From IMG/VR virus record IMGVR_UViG_3300047480_000447, positions 1 to 23,711 of that record: a DNA stretch of 23,711 nt; one strand, written 5' to 3'. The notes under the pieces were generated by a model that was given only the letters and a program-made list of their open reading frames with translations, searched no databases and was not told where the DNA came from. Made by a program: the position numbers and the translations under genes. Source of the stretch: a virus. Shown here one piece after another: positions 6,977 to 17,019 of the stretch (the stretch's first letter is position 1; every line of letters begins with the position of its first letter).

Positions 6977-8952
6977 TGCCAATTAATCCGAACAGCCCTA
7001 AATATCCAGAGATTGACCCATCACTACTTCCTGCCGTTCCAGGACAACGTGGTGCAACAGGCCCTCGTGGTGCTACAGGTCCTACTGGACCAACAGGTGC
7101 TGCTGGCTCTGCTTCTGCTACTGGTGCAACAGGTCCGCAAGGTGCAACAGGTCCAACAGGTCCTGCATCTAACATAACTGGACCAACAGGTCCTCGTGGT
7201 TTTTCAGGTCCAACAGGTGAACAAGGTCCTACAGGTCCTCGTGGTCCTGTTGGTGAAACTGGTGCAGTTGGTCCTACAGGTGCACAAGGCGGTATTGGTC
7301 CAACAGGTTATACAGGTCCAACAGGTCCTCAAGGTCCACAAGGTACTGCAGGTTTTGTTGGTTCTGATGGTGCTACAGGACCTACTGGTCCTACTGGTTA
7401 CACAGGTCCAACAGGTCCTGCATCAAACGTAACTGGTCCAACTGGTTATACAGGTCCACAAGGAGACATTGGTCCTACAGGTCCAACAGGTTATACAGGT
7501 CCAACAGGTCCAACTGGTTACACAGGACCTCAAGGTACTCAAGGCGTTCAAGGTGAAGTTGGCCCAACAGGTTATACAGGTCCAACAGGTCCTCAAGGTG
7601 CAGACTCTACAGTTCAAGGTCCAACAGGCCCTACTGGTGCTACTGGTCCTACTGGTGCTGCTGGTGCTGCCACAGTAATTAAGGGCGAGTATTTAGATTT
7701 TGCAACACTTGTTGCAGCACGTCCAACAGGACAAATAGGAGATTCTTATCTTCTTGCTAATGGTGACCTTTGCGTTTGGAACCCATCGTTAAATGGCGGT
7801 GCAGGTGGTTGGCAAAACGTCGGTAACATTCAAGGCCCAACAGGACCCCAAGGTATTCAAGGTGCAACAGGACCTACTGGTGCAGACTCAAACGTTACAG
7901 GTCCTACTGGTGCAGTTGGTCCAACAGGCCCTACTGGTGCTACTGGTCCTGCATCTGATGTAACGGGTCCTACAGGTCCTATCGGACCTACAGGTCCAAC
8001 AGGTGCAACAGGTGCAGATTCAACAGTAACTGGTCCTACAGGCTATACAGGACCTACGGGCCCTACTGGTGCTGCTGGTACATCTATCAACGTTAAAGGC
8101 GTTGTAGCAACCACAGGAAATCTTCCACCTTCAGGAAACGTTGCTGGTGACGCATACATTGTTACTGCAGACAACCACATTTATATTTGGTCAGGCTCTG
8201 CTTGGGTTGATGCTGGACAGTTCGTAGGCCCAACTGGTGCTACAGGTGCAACTGGTCCTGAAGTTACAGGCCCTACTGGTCCTATGGGTCCACGTAATGG
8301 AACTACATTTGTTGTTACAAACAACCCAGGAAACACAGGGTATTTAGTTCAAGACATTTCTGGTACAAACCCAACACTTACTCTTGTACGTGGCGAAACA
8401 TATTACTTTGATGTAAGTGGTCTAAACATTCTTGACCCTCTTGCATTACGTCTTGATACAAACAACACTTCTGCAGTTCCAGGAACAACGAATAATGACC
8501 CAGTAAACGGTAAATATTCTGCATCAGTTCCAAACGTTATTACGTATGTTGTTCCTCTTAACGCTCCTTCTAACATTGTTTATCAGAGTTCAAATGATGC
8601 ACAACAAATTGGTCTTCTTAACATCTACGACAAGCGTGGTGACCAAGGTCCTACTGGTCCAACAGGAGCCACAGGTCCTACTGGTCCACAATCTCAGGTA
8701 ACTGGTCCAACTGGTCCTACGGGTCCAACTGGATACACAGGTCCTGTTGGTAGATTTACCGCTAGTGCTACTGCACCTGATGTGTCTACATCAAATGCAG
8801 GAGACGGTTGGTTTAACACTCAAAATGCAAAAACTTATGTATTCTTTCAAGGTGCTTGGGTAGAAGTTGCTTCAGGTAACGTCGGACCTACTGGTCCACA
8901 AGGAACTGTTGGAACGTTAGCAATATCTACTTCATGGTGGCTAGGGGCGTAA
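6976..8952 (+). CDS. Collagen-like tail fibre with degenerate cupredoxin-like domain
   Basis: A 658-residue modular fibre, probably trimeric. After a short N-terminus, Gly-X-Y repeats (mostly [12 protein letters not shown]) fill about residues 23-232, 284-367, 418-438 and 556-590. Between them sit three copies of a roughly 45-residue mini-module with a GD-[YW]...W or F...W motif (about 235-283, 367-416, 592-635). A beta domain at about 439-555 resembles the cupredoxin-like tip of the 18889-19698 protein ([18 protein letters not shown]) but lacks the copper ligands. GAGGTGA at 6962-6968 is the ribosome binding site, and the start overlaps the previous stop by one base. Host-surface binding is the likely role; the partner is unknown. 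Confidence 0.85.
   Translation: MPINPNSPKYPEIDPSLLPAVPGQRGATGPRGATGPTGPTGAAGSASATGATGPQGATGPTGPASNITGPTGPRGFSGPTGEQGPTGPRGPVGETGAVGPTGAQGGIGPTGYTGPTGPQGPQGTAGFVGSDGATGPTGPTGYTGPTGPASNVTGPTGYTGPQGDIGPTGPTGYTGPTGPTGYTGPQGTQGVQGEVGPTGYTGPTGPQGADSTVQGPTGPTGATGPTGAAGAATVIKGEYLDFATLVAARPTGQIGDSYLLANGDLCVWNPSLNGGAGGWQNVGNIQGPTGPQGIQGATGPTGADSNVTGPTGAVGPTGPTGATGPASDVTGPTGPIGPTGPTGATGADSTVTGPTGYTGPTGPTGAAGTSINVKGVVATTGNLPPSGNVAGDAYIVTADNHIYIWSGSAWVDAGQFVGPTGATGATGPEVTGPTGPMGPRNGTTFVVTNNPGNTGYLVQDISGTNPTLTLVRGETYYFDVSGLNILDPLALRLDTNNTSAVPGTTNNDPVNGKYSASVPNVITYVVPLNAPSNIVYQSSNDAQQIGLLNIYDKRGDQGPTGPTGATGPTGPQSQVTGPTGPTGPTGYTGPVGRFTASATAPDVSTSNAGDGWFNTQNAKTYVFFQGAWVEVASGNVGPTGPQGTVGTLAISTSWWLGA
7042..7672 (+). 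repeat. Collagen-like Gly-X-Y coding repeat, longest block
   Basis: About 210 codons of near-continuous Gly-X-Y, dominated by GPT with Thr in the Y position, and interrupted by AS[NT][IV]T-type breaks. Synonymous codons vary (ggt/gga/ggc, cca/cct, aca/act), so DNA identity between units is high but not perfect. Shorter blocks follow in the same gene at about 7828-8080, 8228-8290 and 8641-8745. Confidence 0.9.
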
Positions 8953-8954
8953 TT

Positions 8955-9032
8955 ATGAAAACTTATAGCCTTTATATGACGAAGAATTCAAGTATCTTGT
9001 CTATTGTGCGGGAAATGAAAGGTAAAAACTGA
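8955..9032 (+). CDS. 25-residue microprotein coupled to the next tail gene
   Basis: A short frame (begins MKTYSLYMTKNSSILSIV) fills the whole gap between two tail genes. AGGGG at 8943-8947 lies seven bases before its ATG. Its TGA overlaps the next ATG (TGATG at 9030-9034), and its last codons AAA GGT AAA supply AAAGG at 9018-9022 as the next gene's ribosome binding site. It is polar and basic, with no membrane segment. It could be a real microprotein or a translational-coupling leader; no family is recognised. Confidence 0.55.
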   Translation: MKTYSLYMTKNSSILSIVREMKGKN

Positions 9033-11440
9033 TGCCAGGTTTTCTAGGCGGCTCTTCTGGTAGCAGCGGAGTAAGTGGAGAAATCCGTTTCCCTGCTGAG
9101 TTAATTGACCCAGTAACTAAAATCCGTGTCAGTGAACCTCAAAACCTCATTGATACAGACTTTGAATATGGTCTTCAGCCTACTAAGTGGGAAACTGTTG
9201 AATTAATTAACAACACCCCATCATTCTTTTCTGCATCAGGCGATACCACAATCCCTAACCTTGTTGACGTAATTACAACAGCAGGTTCTCGTGAAGTTAA
9301 GGTAACAACTGCTCTTGCTCATGGTTTGGCTGTCGGTATTCCAATCAACGTTTCTGGTACAAAATCAATCACTGCCGATGGTTCTTACATCATTAACTCA
9401 GTTCCAGATACCACAACTTTCACTTATCTTTGCAAGCAAAATCAGTTAACTACTGCTTCTATTGTTGACCTTTACACATCCATTATTACTGGACAGTTCT
9501 TTCAAGGTTCACAAATTAAAATTTCTGACTCTGAAGGTATTATCACAGATGCTCAGGGTCAATCTACTCTTACAATCAAAACTGACTCACCTCACGGTTT
9601 TGGTGTTCAAACCCCGTTTTACTTCCTTAACTTAAACTCAACTATCTCACAAGAGTTTGACTCTTCAAATACAGGTTCTAAAACGTTCGACTCTTCGAAC
9701 ACTGCTACTGCTCAGTCATTTGATGGTTCTAACACACTTACTTCATACCCAGTAGACGTTACTAACAATGCAAATACCAACGGTCCGACTTATGCAAGCA
9801 CCGTTGCTGCTGTTAACACTACTGACGACACAATCACTGTAACCCACACTGCAAACGAAAACTTTATCGGAAAACAAATCGGTACTCCTTTGTACTATGC
9901 GGTAACTGCAAGTTCTGGATACTTTGCAACAAATCCTCGTGGAGTCGTTTATATTGCTACTCCTTCTGGCGGTGTTACCAATACATTTGGTCAAACAAAC
10001 TCAACTTTTGCTGTTAGTGCAACTCCTGGTGGGACTAAAATAGATTTAACAGTTGCTCTTACAGGGACTTTCCAATTAGCAACCTCTGCTCGTTTGTTTG
10101 CTGGAAACAACGAAGATAGCACTAACCAAACTTCTGTAGACGTTATTGCTCAAACTGCCGTTCAATTTGATGGTGCAAATTCTTTAGGCTCTACTTCAAA
10201 TGTTAACTCTTACAGTGGTACAAGCATTTTGATGACAAATGCGGCTGGTTCTGCAACCGACACAGGCCTGTATGTAAATGCTATGGTTCAGTACACTACG
10301 ACAGGCTCTGCTGCATCTGGTTTAACCAATAACGAAACTTACTTTATTACCAGTTTTATTGTTCTTGCTCCTTCTGCTCCTGGACTTGTACAGGTACAAG
10401 TGTCTGCAACACCAGGAGGTTCGGCTATTTCTATAAGCGGTGGTAGCGGAACTCAAAGTTTTAAAAAGATTGGCATTTCTACAACCAGAGACATGTGGCA
10501 TGTTCCTGGACATGATTTCTTACTTGGAGATATGGTTCTTTATCAGTATCCAAGCGGTGGTGCAATTGGTCGTTCTAACACTGTTAGCGATTATATGTAT
10601 GTTTCTAAAGTTTACGATTCCTACAATGTTCAATTAAAGAACGATAAAGGTACAACACCTGACGGTCTAACAGCAGCAACTGCTGGCGTATCAGCAGCAC
10701 AACTAAAGGCTGATAACGGATATAACACAGACGGTGTTTACTGGATTACCATCAACAATACTCCTCAACAGGTGTATTGCATTATGGACAGCCGTATTGA
10801 TGGTGGCGGTTGGATGATGATGATGAAGGCTACTCAAGGAACGACTTTCTCTTATTCGTCTTCTTACTGGACATCAAACAACACACTCAATACTGGAGAT
10901 GTAAATCGAAATAACGGTGATGCAAAGTTTGACGTATTTAACTACTTCCAAGGTAAAGACATGCTTGCCTTGTGGCCTGATATTGGTCAAGGCGGTTCTA
11001 TAAGTGCGTCGGGGTATCCATGGATTTGGTTACAAAACAACTACTATGACGGTACTCGTATTACTCCACTATCTTTCTTCCAAATTGACAATTACCCTGT
11101 AGGTTTGGGTGGTTCTGGTAAATTTATTCGTGATGCCAAAACCTTTAGTGGTTGGGCTCCTGGTGTTTTTTCTAGCCAGGCAGACATTCGTTTCTACGGA
11201 TTTAACTACAAGGGTTACTCTAATAACACTGGTAACGGCGTTCGTTGGGGATTTGGTTGGAACGAAAACAGCGAAGGATTGTTCCCATCAAGCGGTGGTT
11301 GCTGCCATGGCTCTAACGACGTATCTGGTGGTATTGGTATGGCTTATGGCGTTAACTGGTCTGCTGGTGACAGAATCTCTTGCTGTCAAGATTCAACAGG
11401 TATCAACCGTGCTGCTCGTGTCGAATTGTATGTGAGGTAA
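9032..11440 (+). CDS. Tail protein with C-terminal fibrinogen-like domain
   Basis: An 802-residue adhesin. The N-terminus (MPGFLGGSSGSSG, then FPAELIDPVTKIRVSEPQNL and FEYGLQPTKWETVELINNTP) closely resembles, from memory, a virion structural protein of T4-like cyanophages and marine myophages, and probably attaches it to the tail. The middle is beta-rich, with three FDSSNT/FDGSNT units near residues 209-235. From about residue 560 a fibrinogen C-terminal-like domain begins: GVYWITINN, VYC (C583), GGGW (591-594), an aromatic core, and near the end GGCCHGSNDV and SCCQDSTGINRAARVELYVR. Such domains bind acetylated sugars in animal lectins, so host glycan binding is a reasonable inference. AAAGG at 9018-9022 and TGATG coupling support the start. 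Confidence 0.85.
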   Translation: MPGFLGGSSGSSGVSGEIRFPAELIDPVTKIRVSEPQNLIDTDFEYGLQPTKWETVELINNTPSFFSASGDTTIPNLVDVITTAGSREVKVTTALAHGLAVGIPINVSGTKSITADGSYIINSVPDTTTFTYLCKQNQLTTASIVDLYTSIITGQFFQGSQIKISDSEGIITDAQGQSTLTIKTDSPHGFGVQTPFYFLNLNSTISQEFDSSNTGSKTFDSSNTATAQSFDGSNTLTSYPVDVTNNANTNGPTYASTVAAVNTTDDTITVTHTANENFIGKQIGTPLYYAVTASSGYFATNPRGVVYIATPSGGVTNTFGQTNSTFAVSATPGGTKIDLTVALTGTFQLATSARLFAGNNEDSTNQTSVDVIAQTAVQFDGANSLGSTSNVNSYSGTSILMTNAAGSATDTGLYVNAMVQYTTTGSAASGLTNNETYFITSFIVLAPSAPGLVQVQVSATPGGSAISISGGSGTQSFKKIGISTTRDMWHVPGHDFLLGDMVLYQYPSGGAIGRSNTVSDYMYVSKVYDSYNVQLKNDKGTTPDGLTAATAGVSAAQLKADNGYNTDGVYWITINNTPQQVYCIMDSRIDGGGWMMMMKATQGTTFSYSSSYWTSNNTLNTGDVNRNNGDAKFDVFNYFQGKDMLALWPDIGQGGSISASGYPWIWLQNNYYDGTRITPLSFFQIDNYPVGLGGSGKFIRDAKTFSGWAPGVFSSQADIRFYGFNYKGYSNNTGNGVRWGFGWNENSEGLFPSSGGCCHGSNDVSGGIGMAYGVNWSAGDRISCCQDSTGINRAARVELYVR
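9656..9736 (+). repeat. Three short FDSSNT-type repeats
   Basis: Six-codon units at 9656-9673, 9686-9703 and 9719-9736 encode FDSSNT, FDSSNT and FDGSNT, 30 and 33 bases apart. They lie in the linker-like middle of the fibrinogen-domain tail protein and probably arose by local duplication. Confidence 0.75.
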
Positions 11441-11442
11441 TA

Positions 11443-14400
11443 ATGGCTCTTATTGACGTAACCACTGTTGGTACTGCTGGTCAGCATACCCTTCAACGTA
11501 CAAACGTAAACTTAGCAGACAACTTCTTTTACTATTCAGGACTTGCTAACACTCCCTCTCGTGCTTTTCCTGCATGGGCTGCTGATGGAAACCCTTGGAT
11601 TTATCGTACTGCTGTAGGTTCTGTTGGCGGTTTAGTTTCAGGAAACCTTTACTACACCAAAAAACTTGACGCTAATTCCGTGTCTTTTTCTACTTCAGCA
11701 GGTGGAGCAAACGTTGATTTAACGACTGCAAACCCAGGGTCTGTAACTTTAAACTTCCCATTTGTTTACAACAACCAATTAAATATCAGTGCTTTATACA
11801 CCAACCAACAAGCCGTTAAGTATTTTACTAACTCAACTCCTATTGGTTCTTTAGTTTCAGGAAACACCTACTTTGTTAGAAATAACAATTCAGGTGTTGG
11901 AACTGGCCCTCTCTATTCATTCACTTCTCACACATTTACTACGGCTGGAAACACAGGACCTAGTGGCCCAACTCTTTCTGCATTAAGTGCTGCTTACAAC
12001 ACAGCGGGTGCAACATGGGCAACAAACACTGCTTACTTAAAACAAGGCTCATATCAAGGATACCAAGATTGGACTGTTCCAATTACTGGTGTTTATGAGT
12101 TTACAGTTGCTGGTGCTCCAGGTCGTCAAGGTAACGCTGCTGGTGGTGGCGGTGCAATTGTTAAAGGCCGTGTAACTTTAAATAAAGGCGAAATTGTAAC
12201 TATCGCTGTAGGTCAACGAGGCAACAATCCAGGAAACAACACAGCATGGCCCGCTTCTTCTGGCGGTACATTCGTTGTTCGTAAGAACGGAAATGTTGCT
12301 TTATTCGTAGCAGGTGCTGGTTCTTCCTCTTCTAACACCACTCCTGGTCGTAACGCTGTTTTAACAACCTCTGGTGATAACGCAAATGGTACTGCTGGTA
12401 CAGGCGGTAACGGTGCTCCAGGAAACGTTGTTGGTGGTGCTGGTGGTGGTTTCTTATCCGCTGGTGGCAATTCTTCACGTGGTGGCGGTGGTGGAGGTTT
12501 TAATAACGGTCTTGCTGGTGGTGGCGGTGCTGGAGGTTCTTCAGCAAGCGGTGGTTTTGGCGGTGGCGGTGGTTCCGACGGTGAACAATACGGCGGTCCT
12601 GGTGGTGCTGGTGGTTATTCTGGTGGTGCTGCTGGACCTGCTCAAGGAACTGCACCTGGTGGTGGTGGCGGTTCATACATCATTCCTACAGCAACCAACG
12701 TTGCTACTTCAACTGGACAATACAACGGCTCTTCAACTTTTGGTGGTAAACCAATCACAAACCTTTCGCTGTATAACACAGGCAACTCAGAAGGTTCTGT
12801 TGGTGTAACTCTAGTTTCTGGTGCAAACTCAGGAACAACTCTTCACCCAACAGCAGCGGATGCTCAAGCAAACACAAACGCTATTTCTTTAACTCCTGCT
12901 GGTAGTGAATACCATGCTCTTGTACCCATCAATCTAGATTTGGGTGCAAACACCTTTAACTTCCCAGATGCTCATGGGTTAAACAGCGGAGATTCTTTAA
13001 CCTACTCATTTACAGGAACAGGTGTCGGCGGTTTAGCAGCAAACTCTGTTTACTATGTAAACAAGGTTGATAACTATACTTACAAACTAAGTTCTACACC
13101 TTCTCCTACATTTACAGATGTAGACATTACTACTCCTGCAACAACTCTTGATTCCGCATTTAACAAGGTTGTTGTAAACGTTGCAACTAACGTTATCAAC
13201 ATTAATAGCCATGGTTTCTTAGCAAATCAGCCTGTTAAGTACAGCACTGGTGGTGGAACTGCTATTGCTCCACTTCAAAACAACGCTACATATTATGTAA
13301 GAAACGTTGTGGATAATAACAACATCCAACTCAGTGGACAGTTAAATGGACCAGTTATTGATATTACTTCTGCTGGAACAGGAACTAACCACTCATTCAT
13401 TTATGTTGTTGTAAACATTGATGAAGACAGCCTCTACATTCCAGGTCACGACCTTGTAACTGGTTCTAGGGTTGTGTACTCTGCAGGTGCAGGTACTCCT
13501 ATCGGAGGCTTAACTTCTGGTGCAACATACTTCATCTACAAAGTAGATGCAAACATCGTGAAGTTGGCAACCAACAAAGAAGGCACAAATATCATCAACC
13601 TGACTTCTTTGGGTACAGGAAACCACACATTAACTACAAACTCTGTAGATTTTGTTGCGGACCAAATTTCTATTCCTTCTCACGGATTTAGCCAAGGAGA
13701 ACTCGTACAGTACGACTCTGTTGGTCAAACAGCAATTGGTGGATTAACTTCTGGTAACCCTTACTACATTATTTTGGTAGATGGTGACAACATTAAGTTA
13801 GCCAATACTTTGTCTGAGGCTAATGCTGGAACTGCTGTAAATATCACAACAGCAGGTGTTGGTCGTCACCGTATTTTGTCTCTATCTAAGTCTCCTGATG
13901 GTACTTACACAATTGACTCAGTACCTACTGACTACACATTTACAGTTCCTGCAAATGGTTTCGTACCATTTATTGTAAAGACTTTTACCCCACGTTCTGT
14001 TGTAGATATTCAGCAAAATAACATCAAGATTTTGTCTCACGGTTTTATTACTGGAACTAAGGTTAATTACGACGCAGAAGGTGGAACTGCAATTGGTGGT
14101 CTTACTGATGACCAAGATTACTACGTAATTAACGTTAGCAAGGACTACATACAGTTAGCATCAACTGCTGAAAATGCTGCTTCTGGTGTTCCAATTGCAT
14201 TAACATCCTTTGGTGGTGGAACTGACCATACCCTTACATCTGCTCAAATCAATGGTTACGTAACTGGTTCAGGAACAGTGTCTACTCAAGTAGGCTCAAC
14301 TCTTGTATCAGGTGTAAACACTGCTTTTGCTAAGATTCTTAAAGTTGGTGATAGATTTAGACTATTCCCACCTAATACAACAACTACTTCAACGTTTTCT

Positions 14401-17019
14401 AGTGCAAACGTAACAGTAAATCCAACAAACACCATTACTTTAACAGGCCACTCTTTCTCCACAGGAGATTCAGTTGTATACACAGCAGGTTCTGGCTCTG
14501 TTGCCCCTACTGGTTTAACTTCTACTTACTACTACTTCATTCGCAGAATTGACGCAAATACTGTCAAACTATTTAACACTTCTGCAGATGCAGTATCTAA
14601 CGTAAACCCTGTAGTCATTACGACTCAAGGTTCTGGAACTACTCACACATTTGTTAAAACAATTCCAGCATCTCCAATTATTCGTAAGATTACTGCTATT
14701 GGTTCTGATACTCAGGTAACCGTAGACCGTCCTTATGCAACTGCATACAGCGGTGTTTCTTACTCATATCAAACCTTCGTTTATGTACGTCCTCAAGGGT
14801 ATTCATTACACCGTCCATTTGATGGTGGTGTAGAAATGTCTACAGGTGTCGGTACTTCATGGGCTTCTATTATTCGTCAAACCCGTAAATACTTCCGCTA
14901 CCAGTCAGGTAAAGGTCTACAAACCTCTTTTGGTATTAACTTCAAACCAACCATTGACCTTGAAAAAGTATTTAAGGTATCTAATACAACCTTCCAATGC
15001 ACAACTCGTCGTCCTCATGGTTTGATTAACGGTCTCTACATTAAAATTTCTGAGGCTCGAACAAACACAGGTGCATTAAGTACCGTTTATAACGGAATAT
15101 TCCAAGTAACTGTACTTGACAGCCTTAACTTCACATGTATTGCTGCCTCTACAGTTCCTAACTCACCAAATAACGTCGCCTATGGATTCCCTCAATTTAA
15201 CGTAAATGCGTGGGAAAACGGAGCACTACGTGCAGGTATGTTTGACTTCCAGAACGGTATGTTCTTTGAATTTGACGGTCAAAAGATTTACGCTGTTCGT
15301 CGTTCCTCTACTCAACAGATTGGCGGAACTGCAGCAGCCCTACAAGGTTCAGAGTTTGTGTTTGGAACAGGAACTTCATTTACAACACAACTTGCTGTAA
15401 ATGATTACATCGTTATGCGTGGTCAGTCTTACAAAGTTTCAAGCATCCTTAGTGATACTCGTATAACAATTAAACCTGAATATAAAGGCTCTTCAGGTGT
15501 TGAAAAAGAATTCAACCCAGGAGACGGAACTACAGGCGTGGTCAGAGTTACAGATGACCAGTTTGTAATTCAAAATCATGGATTTACAAACAACCTACCC
15601 ATTGTGTACGACTCAATTGATGGAACTCCTATTGGGGGTCTTATCAACGGACGTACGTACTACGTAGACCTAATTGATAACAACAACTTTAAGTTGAAAG
15701 CAACCCCAGACGCTTTAACTGATGTATCTATTTCTTCAGCAGGTACAGGAACACCTCATTCCTTTACTCCTGCTAAATCAGGCATCATCATTACAAAGAC
15801 AGTGGATACTCGTACTCCACAAGAAGAATGGTCAATTGACCCTTGCGATGGAACAGGTCCTACAGGTTACAACCTAAATCTTGGAACCATTCAGATGGCT
15901 TACATTGACTACTCTTGGTACGGTGCTGGAAAGATTCGTTATGGATTTAAGACAACAGACGGTGAAGTCCGTTATGTACATGAATATATCCACAACAACT
16001 TCCAACTAGAGTCATACTTCCGTTCAGGTAACTTGCCTGGTCGTTACGAAGTAACTACTTATGCTAATCCAACCTACATTCCGTTTTTATTCCACTGGGG
16101 TACTTCGGTAATGATGGATGGTAAGTTTGATGATGACAAGGCTTACTTGTTCTCTCAATCTGGTCAAACTCTAACTATTGCAGGTACTACAGCAAAAACT
16201 TTTGGTTCAAGAGCAATTACTATTGCAAACAACCAAATTAACATCCCAACTCACGGCTTCTCTTCTGGAGACTCTGTACAGTTTGTTGGTTTAACTGCTC
16301 AAGGTTTAACTGGTAATAACAACCAAAACCCAGCAACTGCAAACGTACCTACTCACCCATTTGCTAACTTGCAAAATAGTCGTGTGTACTACATTCGTGC
16401 AGTAGATGCTAACAACGTTACTTTGCATCCAACTCAAGCAGATGCAACAGCAACAGGTGGAACAAACGTAATTGATATTACATCTCAAGGTAACACTCAA
16501 TACACGTTCTTCTTCTACCCACTTGGCTCATTAAACAACACCTCTGGTGCTAACTATCAGCCATTACTATCGCTACGCCTATCACCATCAGTATCTAGCG
16601 GTTTGACTGGTAAGTTGGGTGACCGTGACGTTCTAAACCGTATGCAGTTGCGTATTAAAGAACTTTCAGTTCAAACAACTCAATTGGTTGACGTTAAGGT
16701 TCTTATTAATCCACGTTTGAACAACTTGAACTTCACATCAGTTCCAAGCCCAGCGTTGAGTCAGATTATTCAACACACAGGTAATGACACGGTTTCTGGT
16801 GGTATTCAGGTTTACAATTTCCGTGCTGCTGGTCAGAATGGTACAGAACAATCTACAACAGTAGATATTTCAGACCTGTTTGAGTTGTCTAACTCAATTC
16901 TTGGTGGAGACTCAGTATTCCCTGACGGTCCAGACATCCTGACGGTTGCTGTGGCTCGTTTGACTGGTAATACTACGCTTACCTCAGCAAAGTTAACGTG
17001 GACTGAAGCACAGGCATAG
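11443..17019 (+). CDS. Giant tail protein with glycine-rich domain and tandem beta repeats
   Basis: A 1858-residue virion protein, the largest gene here. I place the start at the ATG with GAGGT at 11434-11438, just after the previous stop; the same frame opens upstream at a TTG (11380) with no ribosome binding site. Residues about 214-416 form a Gly_rich-type domain (GVYEFTVAGAPGRQG, VTIAVGQRG, then very Gly-rich loops). From about residue 505 come repeated units with the pattern HGFxxGxxVxY, GTxIGGLTxGxxYYV, VDxxxIKL, ITSxGTGxHTL. Later segments FRYQSGKGLQTSFG, NGMFFEFDGQKIYAVRRSST, and DGTGPTGYNLN with DYSWYGAGKIRYGF resemble, from memory, large structural proteins of T4-like cyanophages. 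It is probably a tail or baseplate-attached fibre. Confidence 0.85.
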   Translation: MALIDVTTVGTAGQHTLQRTNVNLADNFFYYSGLANTPSRAFPAWAADGNPWIYRTAVGSVGGLVSGNLYYTKKLDANSVSFSTSAGGANVDLTTANPGSVTLNFPFVYNNQLNISALYTNQQAVKYFTNSTPIGSLVSGNTYFVRNNNSGVGTGPLYSFTSHTFTTAGNTGPSGPTLSALSAAYNTAGATWATNTAYLKQGSYQGYQDWTVPITGVYEFTVAGAPGRQGNAAGGGGAIVKGRVTLNKGEIVTIAVGQRGNNPGNNTAWPASSGGTFVVRKNGNVALFVAGAGSSSSNTTPGRNAVLTTSGDNANGTAGTGGNGAPGNVVGGAGGGFLSAGGNSSRGGGGGGFNNGLAGGGGAGGSSASGGFGGGGGSDGEQYGGPGGAGGYSGGAAGPAQGTAPGGGGGSYIIPTATNVATSTGQYNGSSTFGGKPITNLSLYNTGNSEGSVGVTLVSGANSGTTLHPTAADAQANTNAISLTPAGSEYHALVPINLDLGANTFNFPDAHGLNSGDSLTYSFTGTGVGGLAANSVYYVNKVDNYTYKLSSTPSPTFTDVDITTPATTLDSAFNKVVVNVATNVININSHGFLANQPVKYSTGGGTAIAPLQNNATYYVRNVVDNNNIQLSGQLNGPVIDITSAGTGTNHSFIYVVVNIDEDSLYIPGHDLVTGSRVVYSAGAGTPIGGLTSGATYFIYKVDANIVKLATNKEGTNIINLTSLGTGNHTLTTNSVDFVADQISIPSHGFSQGELVQYDSVGQTAIGGLTSGNPYYIILVDGDNIKLANTLSEANAGTAVNITTAGVGRHRILSLSKSPDGTYTIDSVPTDYTFTVPANGFVPFIVKTFTPRSVVDIQQNNIKILSHGFITGTKVNYDAEGGTAIGGLTDDQDYYVINVSKDYIQLASTAENAASGVPIALTSFGGGTDHTLTSAQINGYVTGSGTVSTQVGSTLVSGVNTAFAKILKVGDRFRLFPPNTTTTSTFSSANVTVNPTNTITLTGHSFSTGDSVVYTAGSGSVAPTGLTSTYYYFIRRIDANTVKLFNTSADAVSNVNPVVITTQGSGTTHTFVKTIPASPIIRKITAIGSDTQVTVDRPYATAYSGVSYSYQTFVYVRPQGYSLHRPFDGGVEMSTGVGTSWASIIRQTRKYFRYQSGKGLQTSFGINFKPTIDLEKVFKVSNTTFQCTTRRPHGLINGLYIKISEARTNTGALSTVYNGIFQVTVLDSLNFTCIAASTVPNSPNNVAYGFPQFNVNAWENGALRAGMFDFQNGMFFEFDGQKIYAVRRSSTQQIGGTAAALQGSEFVFGTGTSFTTQLAVNDYIVMRGQSYKVSSILSDTRITIKPEYKGSSGVEKEFNPGDGTTGVVRVTDDQFVIQNHGFTNNLPIVYDSIDGTPIGGLINGRTYYVDLIDNNNFKLKATPDALTDVSISSAGTGTPHSFTPAKSGIIITKTVDTRTPQEEWSIDPCDGTGPTGYNLNLGTIQMAYIDYSWYGAGKIRYGFKTTDGEVRYVHEYIHNNFQLESYFRSGNLPGRYEVTTYANPTYIPFLFHWGTSVMMDGKFDDDKAYLFSQSGQTLTIAGTTAKTFGSRAITIANNQINIPTHGFSSGDSVQFVGLTAQGLTGNNNQNPATANVPTHPFANLQNSRVYYIRAVDANNVTLHPTQADATATGGTNVIDITSQGNTQYTFFFYPLGSLNNTSGANYQPLLSLRLSPSVSSGLTGKLGDRDVLNRMQLRIKELSVQTTQLVDVKVLINPRLNNLNFTSVPSPALSQIIQHTGNDTVSGGIQVYNFRAAGQNGTEQSTTVDISDLFELSNSILGGDSVFPDGPDILTVAVARLTGNTTLTSAKLTWTEAQA
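12955..14250 (+). repeat. Tandem array of about 78-residue beta repeats
   Basis: Within the giant tail protein, repeat-unit His-Gly or equivalent positions fall near 12973, 13210, 13446, 13680 and 14038. The first four are 234-237 bases apart, and the fifth follows after a longer insert. Divergent copies continue near 14449, 15016, 15576 and 16252. The shared pattern is an H[GD][FL] turn, a VxY strand, GG[LT] with YY[VI], then a VDxNxIKL strand and an ITSxGTG ending. Confidence 0.8.

Noticed and set aside
7196-7678. Val/Leu/Gln-rich frames on the plus strand inside the collagen gene
   Set aside because: Out-of-frame readings of the Gly-X-Y repeats (ggtcca read as gtc/cag) with no initiation signal.
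11380-11442. Upstream extension of the 1858-residue protein from a TTG
   Set aside because: It would overlap the previous gene by 61 bases, has no ribosome binding site, and the residues do not resemble a tail protein. The ATG at 11443 has GAGGT four bases upstream and sits just after the previous stop.
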